This document shows, in pieces, positions 14,081 through 20,494 of a stretch of 20,933 bases of DNA (positions within the stretch are counted from its first letter, which is position 1; each line of letters opens with the position of its first letter). This DNA is from a virus, in the IMG/VR virus record IMGVR_UViG_3300048580_000027, positions 1-20,933 of that record. The stretch is one strand, 5' to 3'. Position numbers and translations under genes: made by a program. The notes under the pieces were generated by a model, which was given only the letters and a program-made list of their open reading frames with translations, made no database searches and was not told the origin of the DNA.

Positions 14081-14271
14081 TGGCTATTGACATATCAGGA
14101 TACAGACTACCAGAGCATATCTCATACTCTGCTCTGACCACATACATTGACTGCGGTTATATGTACTATCTCGGACGGCTGATGGAGTTCCCTGAGGAAT
14201 CTTCTGTCTGGTCGTTCGGTGGCTCCGCATTCCACCAAGCAACCGAGGAGTACGACCGTGCAACCTGCTGA
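14080..14271 (+). CDS. Cas4/RecB-like nuclease, N-terminal fragment (frame broken)
   Basis: This piece encodes 63 residues from ATG 14080 to TGA 14271; an in-frame GTG at 14062 is an alternative start. HISYSALTTYIDCGYMYYL and FGGSAFHQATEEYDRA form the usual N-terminus of Cas4/AddB-like PD-(D/E)XK exonucleases. Cys24 is a candidate for the first ligand of a 4Fe-4S cluster, and GSAFH contains the conserved histidine. The frame ends at TGA just where the same protein continues in the +1 frame (next entry). Alone it lacks catalytic residues. The full enzyme would process DNA ends during phage recombination or replication. Confidence 0.7.
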   Translation: MAIDISGYRLPEHISYSALTTYIDCGYMYYLGRLMEFPEESSVWSFGGSAFHQATEEYDRATC

Positions 14272-14887
14272 TCAAATACTTATCGAAGCAACCAAACTCT
14301 TCAGCAAAGAGTGGGCTGACCTGACTGCTGGCGTTGACCTGAGCAAGGCTAGAGTCGGCGGTCGTGCTACCAAAGAAAACCCTAACAAAGAAGATGCCAC
14401 CTTCTGGGCTCGCAAGGGACCTGAGTGGGTCAAGGGTTACATCGAGTGGCGTCAGAACAATCCTGACTGGAAGATTTGGATGAACGGCGAAGTCCCTGCT
14501 ATCGAGTTGGGTCTCGTCCCTGAGTTTGCTGGCGTGCCAGTCAAGATGGTTATCGACCGGGTGTTCGAGGTGAATGGGGAGTTGGTCGTGGTTGACCTCA
14601 AGACTTCACAGAGCACACCGTCCAGTTCTCTGCAACTCGGGTTCTACCGGGCAGGGTTGAAACAGGTGCTTGGCATTGATGTCAAGTGGGGCGCATACTG
14701 GATGGCACGTCAGTCTGGAACTACATCGCTGATCGATCTGACTCATTACGATGACGACAAGATCGAATACCTTGTGGCTGGCTTCGACAAAGCACGCAAG
14801 GCTGGAGTTTTCTTACCTAACCTAAACAACTGCAATAGATGTGGATTGACAGAGTTCTGCCAGTTCACGACGAAAGGAAAGCAATGA
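14219..14887 (+). CDS. Cas4/RecB-like nuclease, catalytic C-terminal fragment
   Basis: The frame is open from about 14219 (a GTG) to TGA 14887, but homology-like sequence begins only near 14270 (DQILIEATKLFSKEW), right where the upstream fragment stops. VKMVIDRVFEV and LVVVDLKTSQ contain the Asp and D-x-K of the PD-(D/E)XK core (codons at 14555, 14594 and 14600). LQLGFYRAGL gives the QxxxY motif. The C-terminal CNRCGLTEFC supplies three cysteines for an Fe-S cluster whose fourth ligand is in the other fragment. The two pieces are therefore one gene interrupted by a +1 frame change. The GTG start is not likely to be used biologically. Confidence 0.75.
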   Translation: MAPHSTKQPRSTTVQPADQILIEATKLFSKEWADLTAGVDLSKARVGGRATKENPNKEDATFWARKGPEWVKGYIEWRQNNPDWKIWMNGEVPAIELGLVPEFAGVPVKMVIDRVFEVNGELVVVDLKTSQSTPSSSLQLGFYRAGLKQVLGIDVKWGAYWMARQSGTTSLIDLTHYDDDKIEYLVAGFDKARKAGVFLPNLNNCNRCGLTEFCQFTTKGKQ

Positions 14888-15276
14888 CAAACAACGACGA
14901 CTGGAAAGTGCAAGTCTCGTACAAGACACCAAGCGGAGATATGATCAATGTCCGAGCAAACACGGTGGAAGAGATGAGCATCCTTCTTGAAGGTGTTGGA
15001 GACTACGCGACACAGATCGCATCGACTGCACAGTTGGTAGGTATTGCCTATACGGCGATCCCTTTATCGACGTCGCGTTCCACTCCAAGCACAACGCCCT
15101 CGCCCTCCTTGCCTCCGACCCCGGTATCGGATCTTTCCGGTACAGCAGCGCCAACGTGCAAGCACGGCGCCCGTATCCACAGGTCAGGCATAAGTAAGAA
15201 GACGGGTCAACCGTACTCGTTCTGGGCTTGCCCAACACCACAGGGTACGCCTGATCAATGCAAGCCAGCTAACTAA
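14884..15276 (+). CDS. Zinc-ribbon protein with Pro/Ser/Thr linker
   Basis: This gene encodes 130 residues, starting with an ATGA overlap on the nuclease stop. The N-terminal part (about 1-60) is a small alpha/beta domain (WKVQVSYKTPSGDMINVRAN). Residues about 60-85 form a Pro/Ser/Thr-rich linker. The C-terminal part has Cys-x-His (TCKHG), then GISKKTGQPYSFWACPTP and QCKPAN, giving three cysteines and a histidine that could bind zinc, with a Trp/Phe pair suited to stacking on bases. A role as DNA-binding partner of the nuclease or primase is inference from operon position. Confidence 0.65.
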   Translation: MTNNDDWKVQVSYKTPSGDMINVRANTVEEMSILLEGVGDYATQIASTAQLVGIAYTAIPLSTSRSTPSTTPSPSLPPTPVSDLSGTAAPTCKHGARIHRSGISKKTGQPYSFWACPTPQGTPDQCKPAN

Positions 15277-15285
15277 GGAGTACTA

Positions 15286-16068
15286 ATGCGAACACTTGTC
15301 CGCTCAGTCGGGCGTGCAAGTATAGGTGGGGAGCCTCTTCCGTCCTGCTTCAAAGCTTTCGAGTCGAATAAGATTATCCTTAGACGCTCAGAAGTTTCGA
15401 TGTTCGCTGCTGCGCCTGGGGTGGGTAAGTCCACCCTGGCGCTAGCCTTAGCACTCAAGATGAGAGTTCCCACGCTGTACATCAGCGCCGATACTAACGC
15501 ACATACAATGGCTATGCGATTAGCCTCAATGATTTCGGGTAAATCACAGGGTGATGTTGAGAATCTACTCACCACCGATGTTGGCTGGACGAAGGCTACC
15601 CTTGCTAGATCGAGCCACATTGTGTGGTCATTCGAGTCAGCACCAAGCCTTCAAGATATTGATGAAGAAGTCCAAGCATTCGAGGAACTATGGGGTACAC
15701 CACCGGTTCTGATTGTAGTGGATAACTTGATGGATGTTGCCACAGATGGTGGCGAAGAGTTCGCATCTATGCGTGCGATTATGAAGGAGTTGAAGTATCT
15801 TGCTCGTGCTACGAATGCTGCAATTCTTGTGCTACATCACACTAGTGAGGCTGTTCCGGGTACCCCTTGTCAACCGCGTAGTGCCATCCAGGGTAAGGTT
15901 GCTCAGCTACCTGCACTTATATGCACACTGGGTGTTGTTGGAACGAGTATGGGAGTCGCACCTGTCAAGAATCGCTACGGAAGAGCCGATGCTAATGGGA
16001 CTCTGATGACTTGGATCTCGTTCAACCCTGAGTATATGTTCGTCGAGGACATCCCGGAGAACGTATGA
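15286..16068 (+). CDS. RecA/DnaB-like ATPase, probable replicative helicase or loader
   Basis: This gene encodes 260 residues, with AAGGAG before the ATG. Walker A is APGVGKST (43-50) and Walker B is VLIVVDNLMD (141-150). LVLHHTSE (182-188) matches the sensor region of RepA/DnaB-type hexameric helicase ATPases. The protein is shorter than DnaB and lacks its N-terminal primase-binding domain, so it is either a RepA-like helicase or a RecA-like recombinase domain. Its place between nuclease, resolvase and primase genes supports a job at the replication fork. The next gene starts within its stop codon (ATGA). Confidence 0.78.
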   Translation: MRTLVRSVGRASIGGEPLPSCFKAFESNKIILRRSEVSMFAAAPGVGKSTLALALALKMRVPTLYISADTNAHTMAMRLASMISGKSQGDVENLLTTDVGWTKATLARSSHIVWSFESAPSLQDIDEEVQAFEELWGTPPVLIVVDNLMDVATDGGEEFASMRAIMKELKYLARATNAAILVLHHTSEAVPGTPCQPRSAIQGKVAQLPALICTLGVVGTSMGVAPVKNRYGRADANGTLMTWISFNPEYMFVEDIPENV

Positions 16069-16421
16069 GTGCCGCCAACAAGCGCAAGGGCGCACAGTTC
16101 GAGACTGATGTACTCAAGTGGCTACGCCAACAAGAGACTGTCCGCTCTGCTGAACGCTTGTCTAAGGCAGGAGCAAAGGACGAAGGTGACATAGTTGTTC
16201 AGGATATGGGTACGCTGAACTATATCCTTGAGTTGAAGAACCGCCAGAAACTAGATCTACCTGTGTTTTGGGAAGAGGCACAGGTTGAGGCAAAGAACTA
16301 TGCGAAGGCAAGGGGTATTGGGGAAGTACCTCCTGCCTTCGTTATAGTCAAGCGCCGTGGATTAGGAATCGGAAAGTCGTGGGTTATACAGGATTTGGAA
16401 CAATGGGTAAAAGGAATTTAG
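16065..16421 (+). CDS. Holliday-junction-resolvase-like PD-(D/E)XK nuclease
   Basis: This gene encodes 118 residues. KRKGAQFETDVLKWL carries the conserved Glu (Glu13). RLSKAGAKDEGDIVV supplies the Asp (Asp42), and YILELKNRQKLDL gives E-x-K (Glu56, Lys58). FWEEAQVEA follows as the usual helix with conserved Gln. This order fits the archaeal Hjc-like family of small structure-specific endonucleases used by phages to cut branched DNA before packaging or during recombination. It overlaps the ATPase stop by four bases and the primase start by 19 bases. Confidence 0.77.
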   Translation: MSAANKRKGAQFETDVLKWLRQQETVRSAERLSKAGAKDEGDIVVQDMGTLNYILELKNRQKLDLPVFWEEAQVEAKNYAKARGIGEVPPAFVIVKRRGLGIGKSWVIQDLEQWVKGI

Positions 16422-16786
16422 ACAATGACCTACCGAATATCGGAGACGTCCTCACATACTACGGAGCAAAGCTTCGACGCACTTACGGGCAGACAAACCT
16501 CAAGTGTCCATTCCACTCAGATACACATCAAAGTGGAACTGCCAACCTTGACACCAACGTCTTTATCTGCTTTGCCTGCGGAGTTCAGGGAAACAGTCTA
16601 CAGATTATTGCAGGACAGGAAGGAATAGATATCCGTGAAGCAAAGAGATTCGCAGAAAGAATTACTGGGACAAGCTTCGAAGAAGTACAATCAAAACATC
16701 TATCAGGCAGAAGATTACCTCAGAAGCAGGGGTATAACAATGGAAGTAGCACGTCTGGCGCGATTAGGCGTAGTCGTGGAGCCTGA
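16403..16786 (+). CDS. DNA primase, CHC2 zinc-finger part (frame broken)
   Basis: I chose ATG 16403, preceded by AGGA nine bases upstream; a GTG at 16379 is possible. The frame encodes 127 residues. LKCPFHSD (Cys35, His38) and FICFACGVQG (Cys56, Cys59) form the CHC2-type zinc ribbon of bacterial and phage primases, which recognises single-stranded template. REAKRFAERITG (about 79-90) is the helix after the ribbon. From about residue 97 the sequence loses family character (SGRRLPQKQGYNNGSS), while the adjacent +1 frame picks up primase-like sequence, so the true product probably changes frame near 16680-16710. Confidence 0.75.
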   Translation: MGKRNLDNDLPNIGDVLTYYGAKLRRTYGQTNLKCPFHSDTHQSGTANLDTNVFICFACGVQGNSLQIIAGQEGIDIREAKRFAERITGTSFEEVQSKHLSGRRLPQKQGYNNGSSTSGAIRRSRGA

Positions 16787-17252
16787 GGTTGGTCACGAAA
16801 TTTACCAAGGAAGGTTGAGTATTCCGTATGTTACTAAGTCTGGTGTTGTTGATCTGCGCTTTCGTAGTCTCAATCCTGCGGTGGAACCAAAGTATATGGG
16901 GCTCACGGGAGCTGATACTAAGATGTACAATGTTCTTGACGTGGAGCGGGCTGGGGATTTCATTGCTATCTGTGAGGGAGAACTGGACACACTTACTCTT
17001 AGTGCCTGCGTGGGCATTCCTTGCATCGGTGTTCCTGGTGCGAACTCTTGGAAGAAACATTATACCCGGCTTCTTGCTGACTTTGAGCGAGTATATGTCT
17101 TCGCAGACGGAGACCAGCCCGGAAAAGAATTCGCAACCTCCCTCTCCAGAGAACTCCCAGTCACCATTATAAACTTTCCAGACGGCGAGGATGTCAACTC
17201 CTACTACATCAAGTATGGAGCGGATGCCATTAGAGAGAAGGCGGGGCTATGA
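16635..17252 (+). CDS. DNA primase, TOPRIM part (frame broken)
   Basis: The frame is open from GTG 16635; family-like sequence begins near YNQNIYQAEDYLRSRGI (about residues 18-34). The TOPRIM catalytic features are visible: AICEGELDTL with Glu114 and VYVFADGDQPGK with Asp158-x-Asp160. Upstream, GRLSIPYVTKSG and DLRFRSLN are typical of primase catalytic cores. Together with the CHC2 part in the other frame this makes one primase of about 280 residues that synthesises RNA primers. It is either expressed by a +1 frameshift, made as two proteins with internal initiation at GTG 16635 or ATG 16740, or broken by an indel. Confidence 0.75.
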   Translation: MKQRDSQKELLGQASKKYNQNIYQAEDYLRSRGITMEVARLARLGVVVEPEVGHEIYQGRLSIPYVTKSGVVDLRFRSLNPAVEPKYMGLTGADTKMYNVLDVERAGDFIAICEGELDTLTLSACVGIPCIGVPGANSWKKHYTRLLADFERVYVFADGDQPGKEFATSLSRELPVTIINFPDGEDVNSYYIKYGADAIREKAGL

Positions 17253-17602
17253 TGACAGAGAAGTTCAACGAAGAGGTTCCCCCTTGTGATTTATGTGGGA
17301 TGCACTTCAGCAATGGGTTTGATTATGTAGACCATATGATGGAGGATGACGAGGAGTTCAATCCATATCTCCTCTTGCCCAATGGCTATCGCCTGATGGT
17401 AGGCGCTGTGCTGCGGACTTTATTTGAAAACGCTGGTGATCCTGACACCATACGCCAAGTATGCGAGTCAACTTATATGACTCTCTACACGGCAGAGACG
17501 GCTCCGCACTTGTTGGATGAAGTAATCACAGACCTCATAGTAGAAAGCTCAGTGGCAGACTTAGATGATAGCCTTCGAAGAATACTCGAGAATGGAGAAT
17601 GA
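17249..17602 (+). CDS. Small zinc-finger-like acidic protein
   Basis: This gene encodes 117 residues, starting at the ATG of an ATGATG that overlaps the primase stop by four bases. CDLCGMHFSNGFDYVDHM (about 13-30) holds a CxxC pair followed at a distance by a His, similar to half of a C2H2 finger; the fourth ligand may be Glu or Asp. The rest is acidic and helical (LLDEVITDLIVESSVADLDDSL). I know no function. Its context in the replication operon suggests a nucleic-acid or regulatory partner. Confidence 0.65.
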   Translation: MMTEKFNEEVPPCDLCGMHFSNGFDYVDHMMEDDEEFNPYLLLPNGYRLMVGAVLRTLFENAGDPDTIRQVCESTYMTLYTAETAPHLLDEVITDLIVESSVADLDDSLRRILENGE

Positions 17603-17608
17603 AGAACT

Positions 17609-17983
17609 ATGGCAGATTATAGAGACTATATCAGGCATCGGACTGAAGATAAAAACAGTCACCCCGCATATGGGAAGGGTGGAGATAGTTATCGACGTCC
17701 CTCTCTTGACTTCGACGATGAAGTAAGGATCGTCTACGACGAGTTGATGTCCTTGCTCCTCAAGAAGCACAAGGATTATGGACCGAAGAATATTGCGGAT
17801 GCCCCGGGTGGTCCGATCAATGGACTGCGTGTGCGTATTCACGACAAGACTGCTCGTATCAATAACCTAATCGATTCAGGTAGCAACCAACCAGAGTACG
17901 AATCCCTTGAGGATTCATTCAAGGACCTAGCTAACTATGCCATCATAGGATTGCTCGTACTCCGAGGGAAGTGGGATAAGTAA
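17609..17983 (+). CDS. Nucleotide-modification-associated protein, DUF1599 (Nmad1) type
   Basis: This gene encodes 124 residues. LLLKKHKDYGPKNIAD (about 49-64), GLRVRIHDKTARINNLI (72-88) and ESLEDSFKDLANYAIIGLLV (98-117) match the DUF1599 family, also called nucleotide modification associated domain 1. That family is found near enzymes making modified bases and is structurally related to all-alpha pyrophosphohydrolases, in which the Glu, Asp and Lys residues of these segments bind metal and nucleotide. It might clear or supply a dNTP during phage replication. No base-modifying enzyme is visible in this window, so the substrate is unknown. Confidence 0.8.
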   Translation: MADYRDYIRHRTEDKNSHPAYGKGGDSYRRPSLDFDDEVRIVYDELMSLLLKKHKDYGPKNIADAPGGPINGLRVRIHDKTARINNLIDSGSNQPEYESLEDSFKDLANYAIIGLLVLRGKWDK

Positions 17984-18726
17984 TGAAGGTTATCGTCTGC
18001 GTATCTGACTTACAGATACCATATCACTCACAGCGTCACGTCGATGCGCTGGCTAACTTTATCAAACGATACAAGCCAGATGAGGTGGTATCGGTGGGCG
18101 ACGAGATGGATATGCAGACCATCAGTCGTTGGGCTAAGGGTACTCCGCTTGAGTATGAAGGCAGTATCGCCAAGGATAGGGACGAGACAACTCGCACCCT
18201 TGAACTGTTGAAGGTGGATCATATGATTCGCAGCAACCATACTGACCGCTTGTACAACACAGTAATGCTACGCAACCCCGGACTCTTGGGACTACCAGAG
18301 CTAACCCTTGAGCGGTTCCTTCGCCTCGATGAAATCGGTGTTGAATACCACACCAAGCCATATGAACTGGCTCCAGGCTGGCTACTCTTTCACGGCGATG
18401 AGGGTAATGTCCAGCCTACATCCGGCGCTACTGCGTTGGGATTGGCGAAGCGGGCAGGAATGAGCGTGGTCTGTGGTCACACGCATCGTATGGGCTTGAC
18501 ACACTTCACGCAGTCATACTATGGGTCTACCCCAAGAACTGTATGGGGTATGGAAGTGGGATGTTTGATGGACTTCAAGCACGCCAAGTATATCAAGGGC
18601 GGTCTGTTCACGTGGCAGGTTGGCTTCGGAGTTCTCTTCGTAGATGGGAAGAAGGTAACGCCTTCTATTGTTCCGATGAATATGGATGGCTCATTCGTAT
18701 TCGAGAGTAGGGTTTGGAAGCCATAA
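17983..18726 (+). CDS. Calcineurin-like metallophosphoesterase
   Basis: This gene encodes 247 residues and starts at a TAATG overlap. Motif I is SDLQIPYH (Asp9, His15), with Gln in place of the usual DxH His, a variant I recall in phage enzymes. Motif II is VGDEMD (Asp40). Motif III is RSNHTDR (Asn85, His86). Later come LFHGDEG (His137) and CGHTHRM (His166, His168). All metal ligands but the DxH histidine are present. Phages use such enzymes on nucleic-acid or nucleotide phosphates; whether this one acts as nuclease, phosphatase or cyclic-nucleotide esterase cannot be told. It is coupled to the next gene by a one-base overlap. Confidence 0.82.
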   Translation: MKVIVCVSDLQIPYHSQRHVDALANFIKRYKPDEVVSVGDEMDMQTISRWAKGTPLEYEGSIAKDRDETTRTLELLKVDHMIRSNHTDRLYNTVMLRNPGLLGLPELTLERFLRLDEIGVEYHTKPYELAPGWLLFHGDEGNVQPTSGATALGLAKRAGMSVVCGHTHRMGLTHFTQSYYGSTPRTVWGMEVGCLMDFKHAKYIKGGLFTWQVGFGVLFVDGKKVTPSIVPMNMDGSFVFESRVWKP

Positions 18727-19382
18727 TGGATTGGTCGCGCATCGAACCTTGGGATTATGTCGTTGTCTCTGTGGCTAATGAGTACCACAAGAAGTTCGAT
18801 ATGGTTGAGAGAGAAGATATCAAGCAAGCACTCTACAAGTGGTTCGTTGAGCACCCGAATAAGTTAGACCAATGGGAAGCGCTTGGCGAGAAGGATGCCA
18901 AGAACCTGATCTATCGGTCGTTGCGTAATGAAGCGTTGGATTATTGCCAGAGATGGAAAGCTAAGTCCGTTGGCTATGATGTATCTGATGTGTATTATTA
19001 TGATGCGGATTTGGTAGAAGCCCTGCTCCCTCCTGTGTTACGAGGTGAGTATGGGCGTACACATAAGTTGAATCTCGGTAAGTTGTCGGGGACTCAAGCC
19101 CCATCCGAGGGTGGTAATCTAATGGTGATGATGTTAGAAGTAGACTCTGCGTATTGGAAGCTTTCCAAGGAGGATAGAAAGATATTATTCTTCCGCCACG
19201 CAGAGTCTTTGGAGTTCGCAGAGATAGCGAACTATATGTTTCTAGGCACAGATAGCGCTGCACGGATGCGCCATAAGCGTGCCGTCAAGCGACTTATCAA
19301 CAAGATAGGTGGCTTCCGTCCGTATGTGGACGAAGACATTGATAAGCCTGAGCAGGAGGAAACCGAAGACTACCACGAATAG
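18726..19382 (+). CDS. Sigma-70-like transcription factor
   Basis: I chose ATG 18726, overlapping the preceding stop by one base; another ATG four codons earlier is in frame. The protein has 218 residues. Residues about 10-80 (VANEYHKKF, VEREDIKQALYKWFVEH, RSLRNEALDYCQRW) resemble sigma region 2. A linker follows, and 144-196 (WKLSKEDRKILFFRHAESL, then FAEIANYMF, SAARMRHKRAVKRLINKIG) matches a region-4 helix-turn-helix. The C-terminal tail is acidic. It likely directs host RNA polymerase to phage promoters. It is the last plus-strand gene and ends 13 bases inside the convergent gene. Confidence 0.7.
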   Translation: MDWSRIEPWDYVVVSVANEYHKKFDMVEREDIKQALYKWFVEHPNKLDQWEALGEKDAKNLIYRSLRNEALDYCQRWKAKSVGYDVSDVYYYDADLVEALLPPVLRGEYGRTHKLNLGKLSGTQAPSEGGNLMVMMLEVDSAYWKLSKEDRKILFFRHAESLEFAEIANYMFLGTDSAARMRHKRAVKRLINKIGGFRPYVDEDIDKPEQEETEDYHE

Positions 19383-19900
19383 TGCTTCGGTTCCCCTAGA
19401 TCCTGCTCCATTGGGTCAACCCACGCATCCTCGGCATAGAACTTGTCGAAGTTATCGACGAACCATTCGTCCTCGGGCGTAAGGGATTCGGGCCAGTCAG
19501 GAAACAAGTTCTTTCCGGCAGTTATAGGCAGGAAGCCTACCATTTTATTGACCCTTTCTTTATTATCGAACTGGGTGGTAGCAGGGAGATTGGACTGCTC
19601 AGCCCATTCGATCTTGAGGATATCTAGGTTGAACTCCCAGATACCCTCCGGTGTGGAACAGATGTAGATAGGCAAGTAACCTCTAGCCTTTGCCTGTTCC
19701 CTGAGCCTGTCGTACTTGAGTTTTTCGATCATCAGCGAATCGTAGTGCGTTTGACGGCACTTGAGTTCGATGTATATCTCGAAGTCATCAGAGTAGCAGT
19801 CGCTTGGAGAGTAGGTATCACCGGCTAGGGTAAGGTCTGGATAATACGAATCACGAAGGATGTTGTACAGTTCCTTCTCTGTGATGTTATACAGTTCCAC
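19370..19900 (-). CDS. PD-(D/E)XK-like nuclease candidate
   Basis: This gene encodes 176 residues from GTG 19900, with GGAG five bases upstream. SDDFEIYIELKCRQTHYDS (about 37-55) contains E-x-K (Glu45, Lys47) after an Asp-rich turn. It is followed by LMIEKLKYDRL, ARGYLPIYICSTPEGIWEFNL, an order I recall in small phage and cyanophage nucleases of the restriction-endonuclease fold. The C-terminal third is acidic. It may degrade host DNA or act in recombination. Its 3' end overlaps the plus-strand sigma-like gene by 13 bases; no terminator separates them. Confidence 0.6.
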   Translation of the reverse strand: MELYNITEKELYNILRDSYYPDLTLAGDTYSPSDCYSDDFEIYIELKCRQTHYDSLMIEKLKYDRLREQAKARGYLPIYICSTPEGIWEFNLDILKIEWAEQSNLPATTQFDNKERVNKMVGFLPITAGKNLFPDWPESLTPEDEWFVDNFDKFYAEDAWVDPMEQDLGEPKHYSW

Positions 19901-20081
19901 TCTTGCTCCAATCTACATCTATCCTTACATTGTATTCCGTATCATTCTCGACAGTAAAGAACCAGTAGCGAACCACAGTCTTGTCTTCGAATGCGTTGGA
20001 CAGTTGCTCAATCTCTGATGGCGTCAGAGTGAGAATCAGTATCTTGTTTCCGTTGTCGAGAGTGTTCTCCTTGACTCTCAT
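19887..20081 (-). CDS. Small hypothetical protein
   Basis: This gene encodes 64 residues. The ATG at 20081 is preceded by a strong AGGAGGATAA, and the upstream stop touches it (TAAATG). The sequence suggests one small alpha/beta fold (ILILTLTPSEIEQLSNAF, RYWFFTVENDTEYNVRIDV). It overlaps the downstream nuclease start by 14 bases. I recognise no family or motif. It is probably real because of the ribosome binding site and tight packing. Confidence 0.68.
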   Translation of the reverse strand: MRVKENTLDNGNKILILTLTPSEIEQLSNAFEDKTVVRYWFFTVENDTEYNVRIDVDWSKSGTV

Positions 20082-20258
20082 TTATCCTCCTGTCTTGTAG
20101 AATCCAGTCCCCTTGAACTGAATCCCGGGTGCGTGGTACACCCTGCTTGTCTTGAGATCACACTTGGGACAGATGATGTCTGTCTCCCTCTCGGTATATG
20201 AGCGTGTGACTTGTATCAGCGACATACAGTTGTTACATCTGTATTCGTATAGTGGCAT
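20082..20258 (-). CDS. FmdB-type zinc-ribbon protein
   Basis: This gene encodes 58 residues from ATG 20258, chosen because it shares a base with the upstream stop and follows AGGAGG; longer in-frame starts would run through the upstream gene. MPLYEYRCNNCMSLIQV opens exactly like the FmdB family. A second CxxC (ICPKCD) completes a four-cysteine zinc ribbon, and GIQFKGTGFYKTGG is the characteristic family ending. FmdB-like proteins are putative regulators of unclear function and are common in actinobacteria and their phages. Confidence 0.85.
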   Translation of the reverse strand: MPLYEYRCNNCMSLIQVTRSYTERETDIICPKCDLKTSRVYHAPGIQFKGTGFYKTGG

Positions 20259-20485
20259 TAGTCTACCTCCTCTAATGGTACTGGTGCTGTGGCAAGTGTA
20301 CCACATTGAGCACACTCCATATCACGGAAGTAAAGAACGACCTCGCCTGTCTCTGGATCGAACACAGTCTTGACGTTCCATATCTCGCAACCACAAGGAC
20401 AGGTAGCGGTGGGTTCGCCACGAACATCCATAGCAGACTTGTAGTCTGGTCTAAGCTCTGTGATGTCCATAGGTTCTTCCTCCAT
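20258..20485 (-). CDS. Second small zinc-ribbon protein
   Basis: This gene encodes 75 residues, with AAGGAGAG seven bases before the ATG at 20485; an internal Met at residue 6 is less well placed. CPCGCEIWNV (about 29-38) and MECAQCGT (about 55-62) give five cysteines around a beta-hairpin (VKTVFDPETGEVVLYF), a zinc-ribbon arrangement. Its stop overlaps the FmdB-like gene start (TAATG), so the two ribbon proteins are made together. Its function is unknown; DNA or protein binding is likely. Confidence 0.72.
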   Translation of the reverse strand: MEEEPMDITELRPDYKSAMDVRGEPTATCPCGCEIWNVKTVFDPETGEVVLYFRDMECAQCGTLATAPVPLEEVD

Positions 20486-20494
20486 TATCTCTCC

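Noticed and set aside
18961-19263. Minus-strand 100-codon frame opposite the sigma-like gene
   Set aside because: Low-quality composition, no ribosome binding site, and opposite a gene with two recognisable helical regions.
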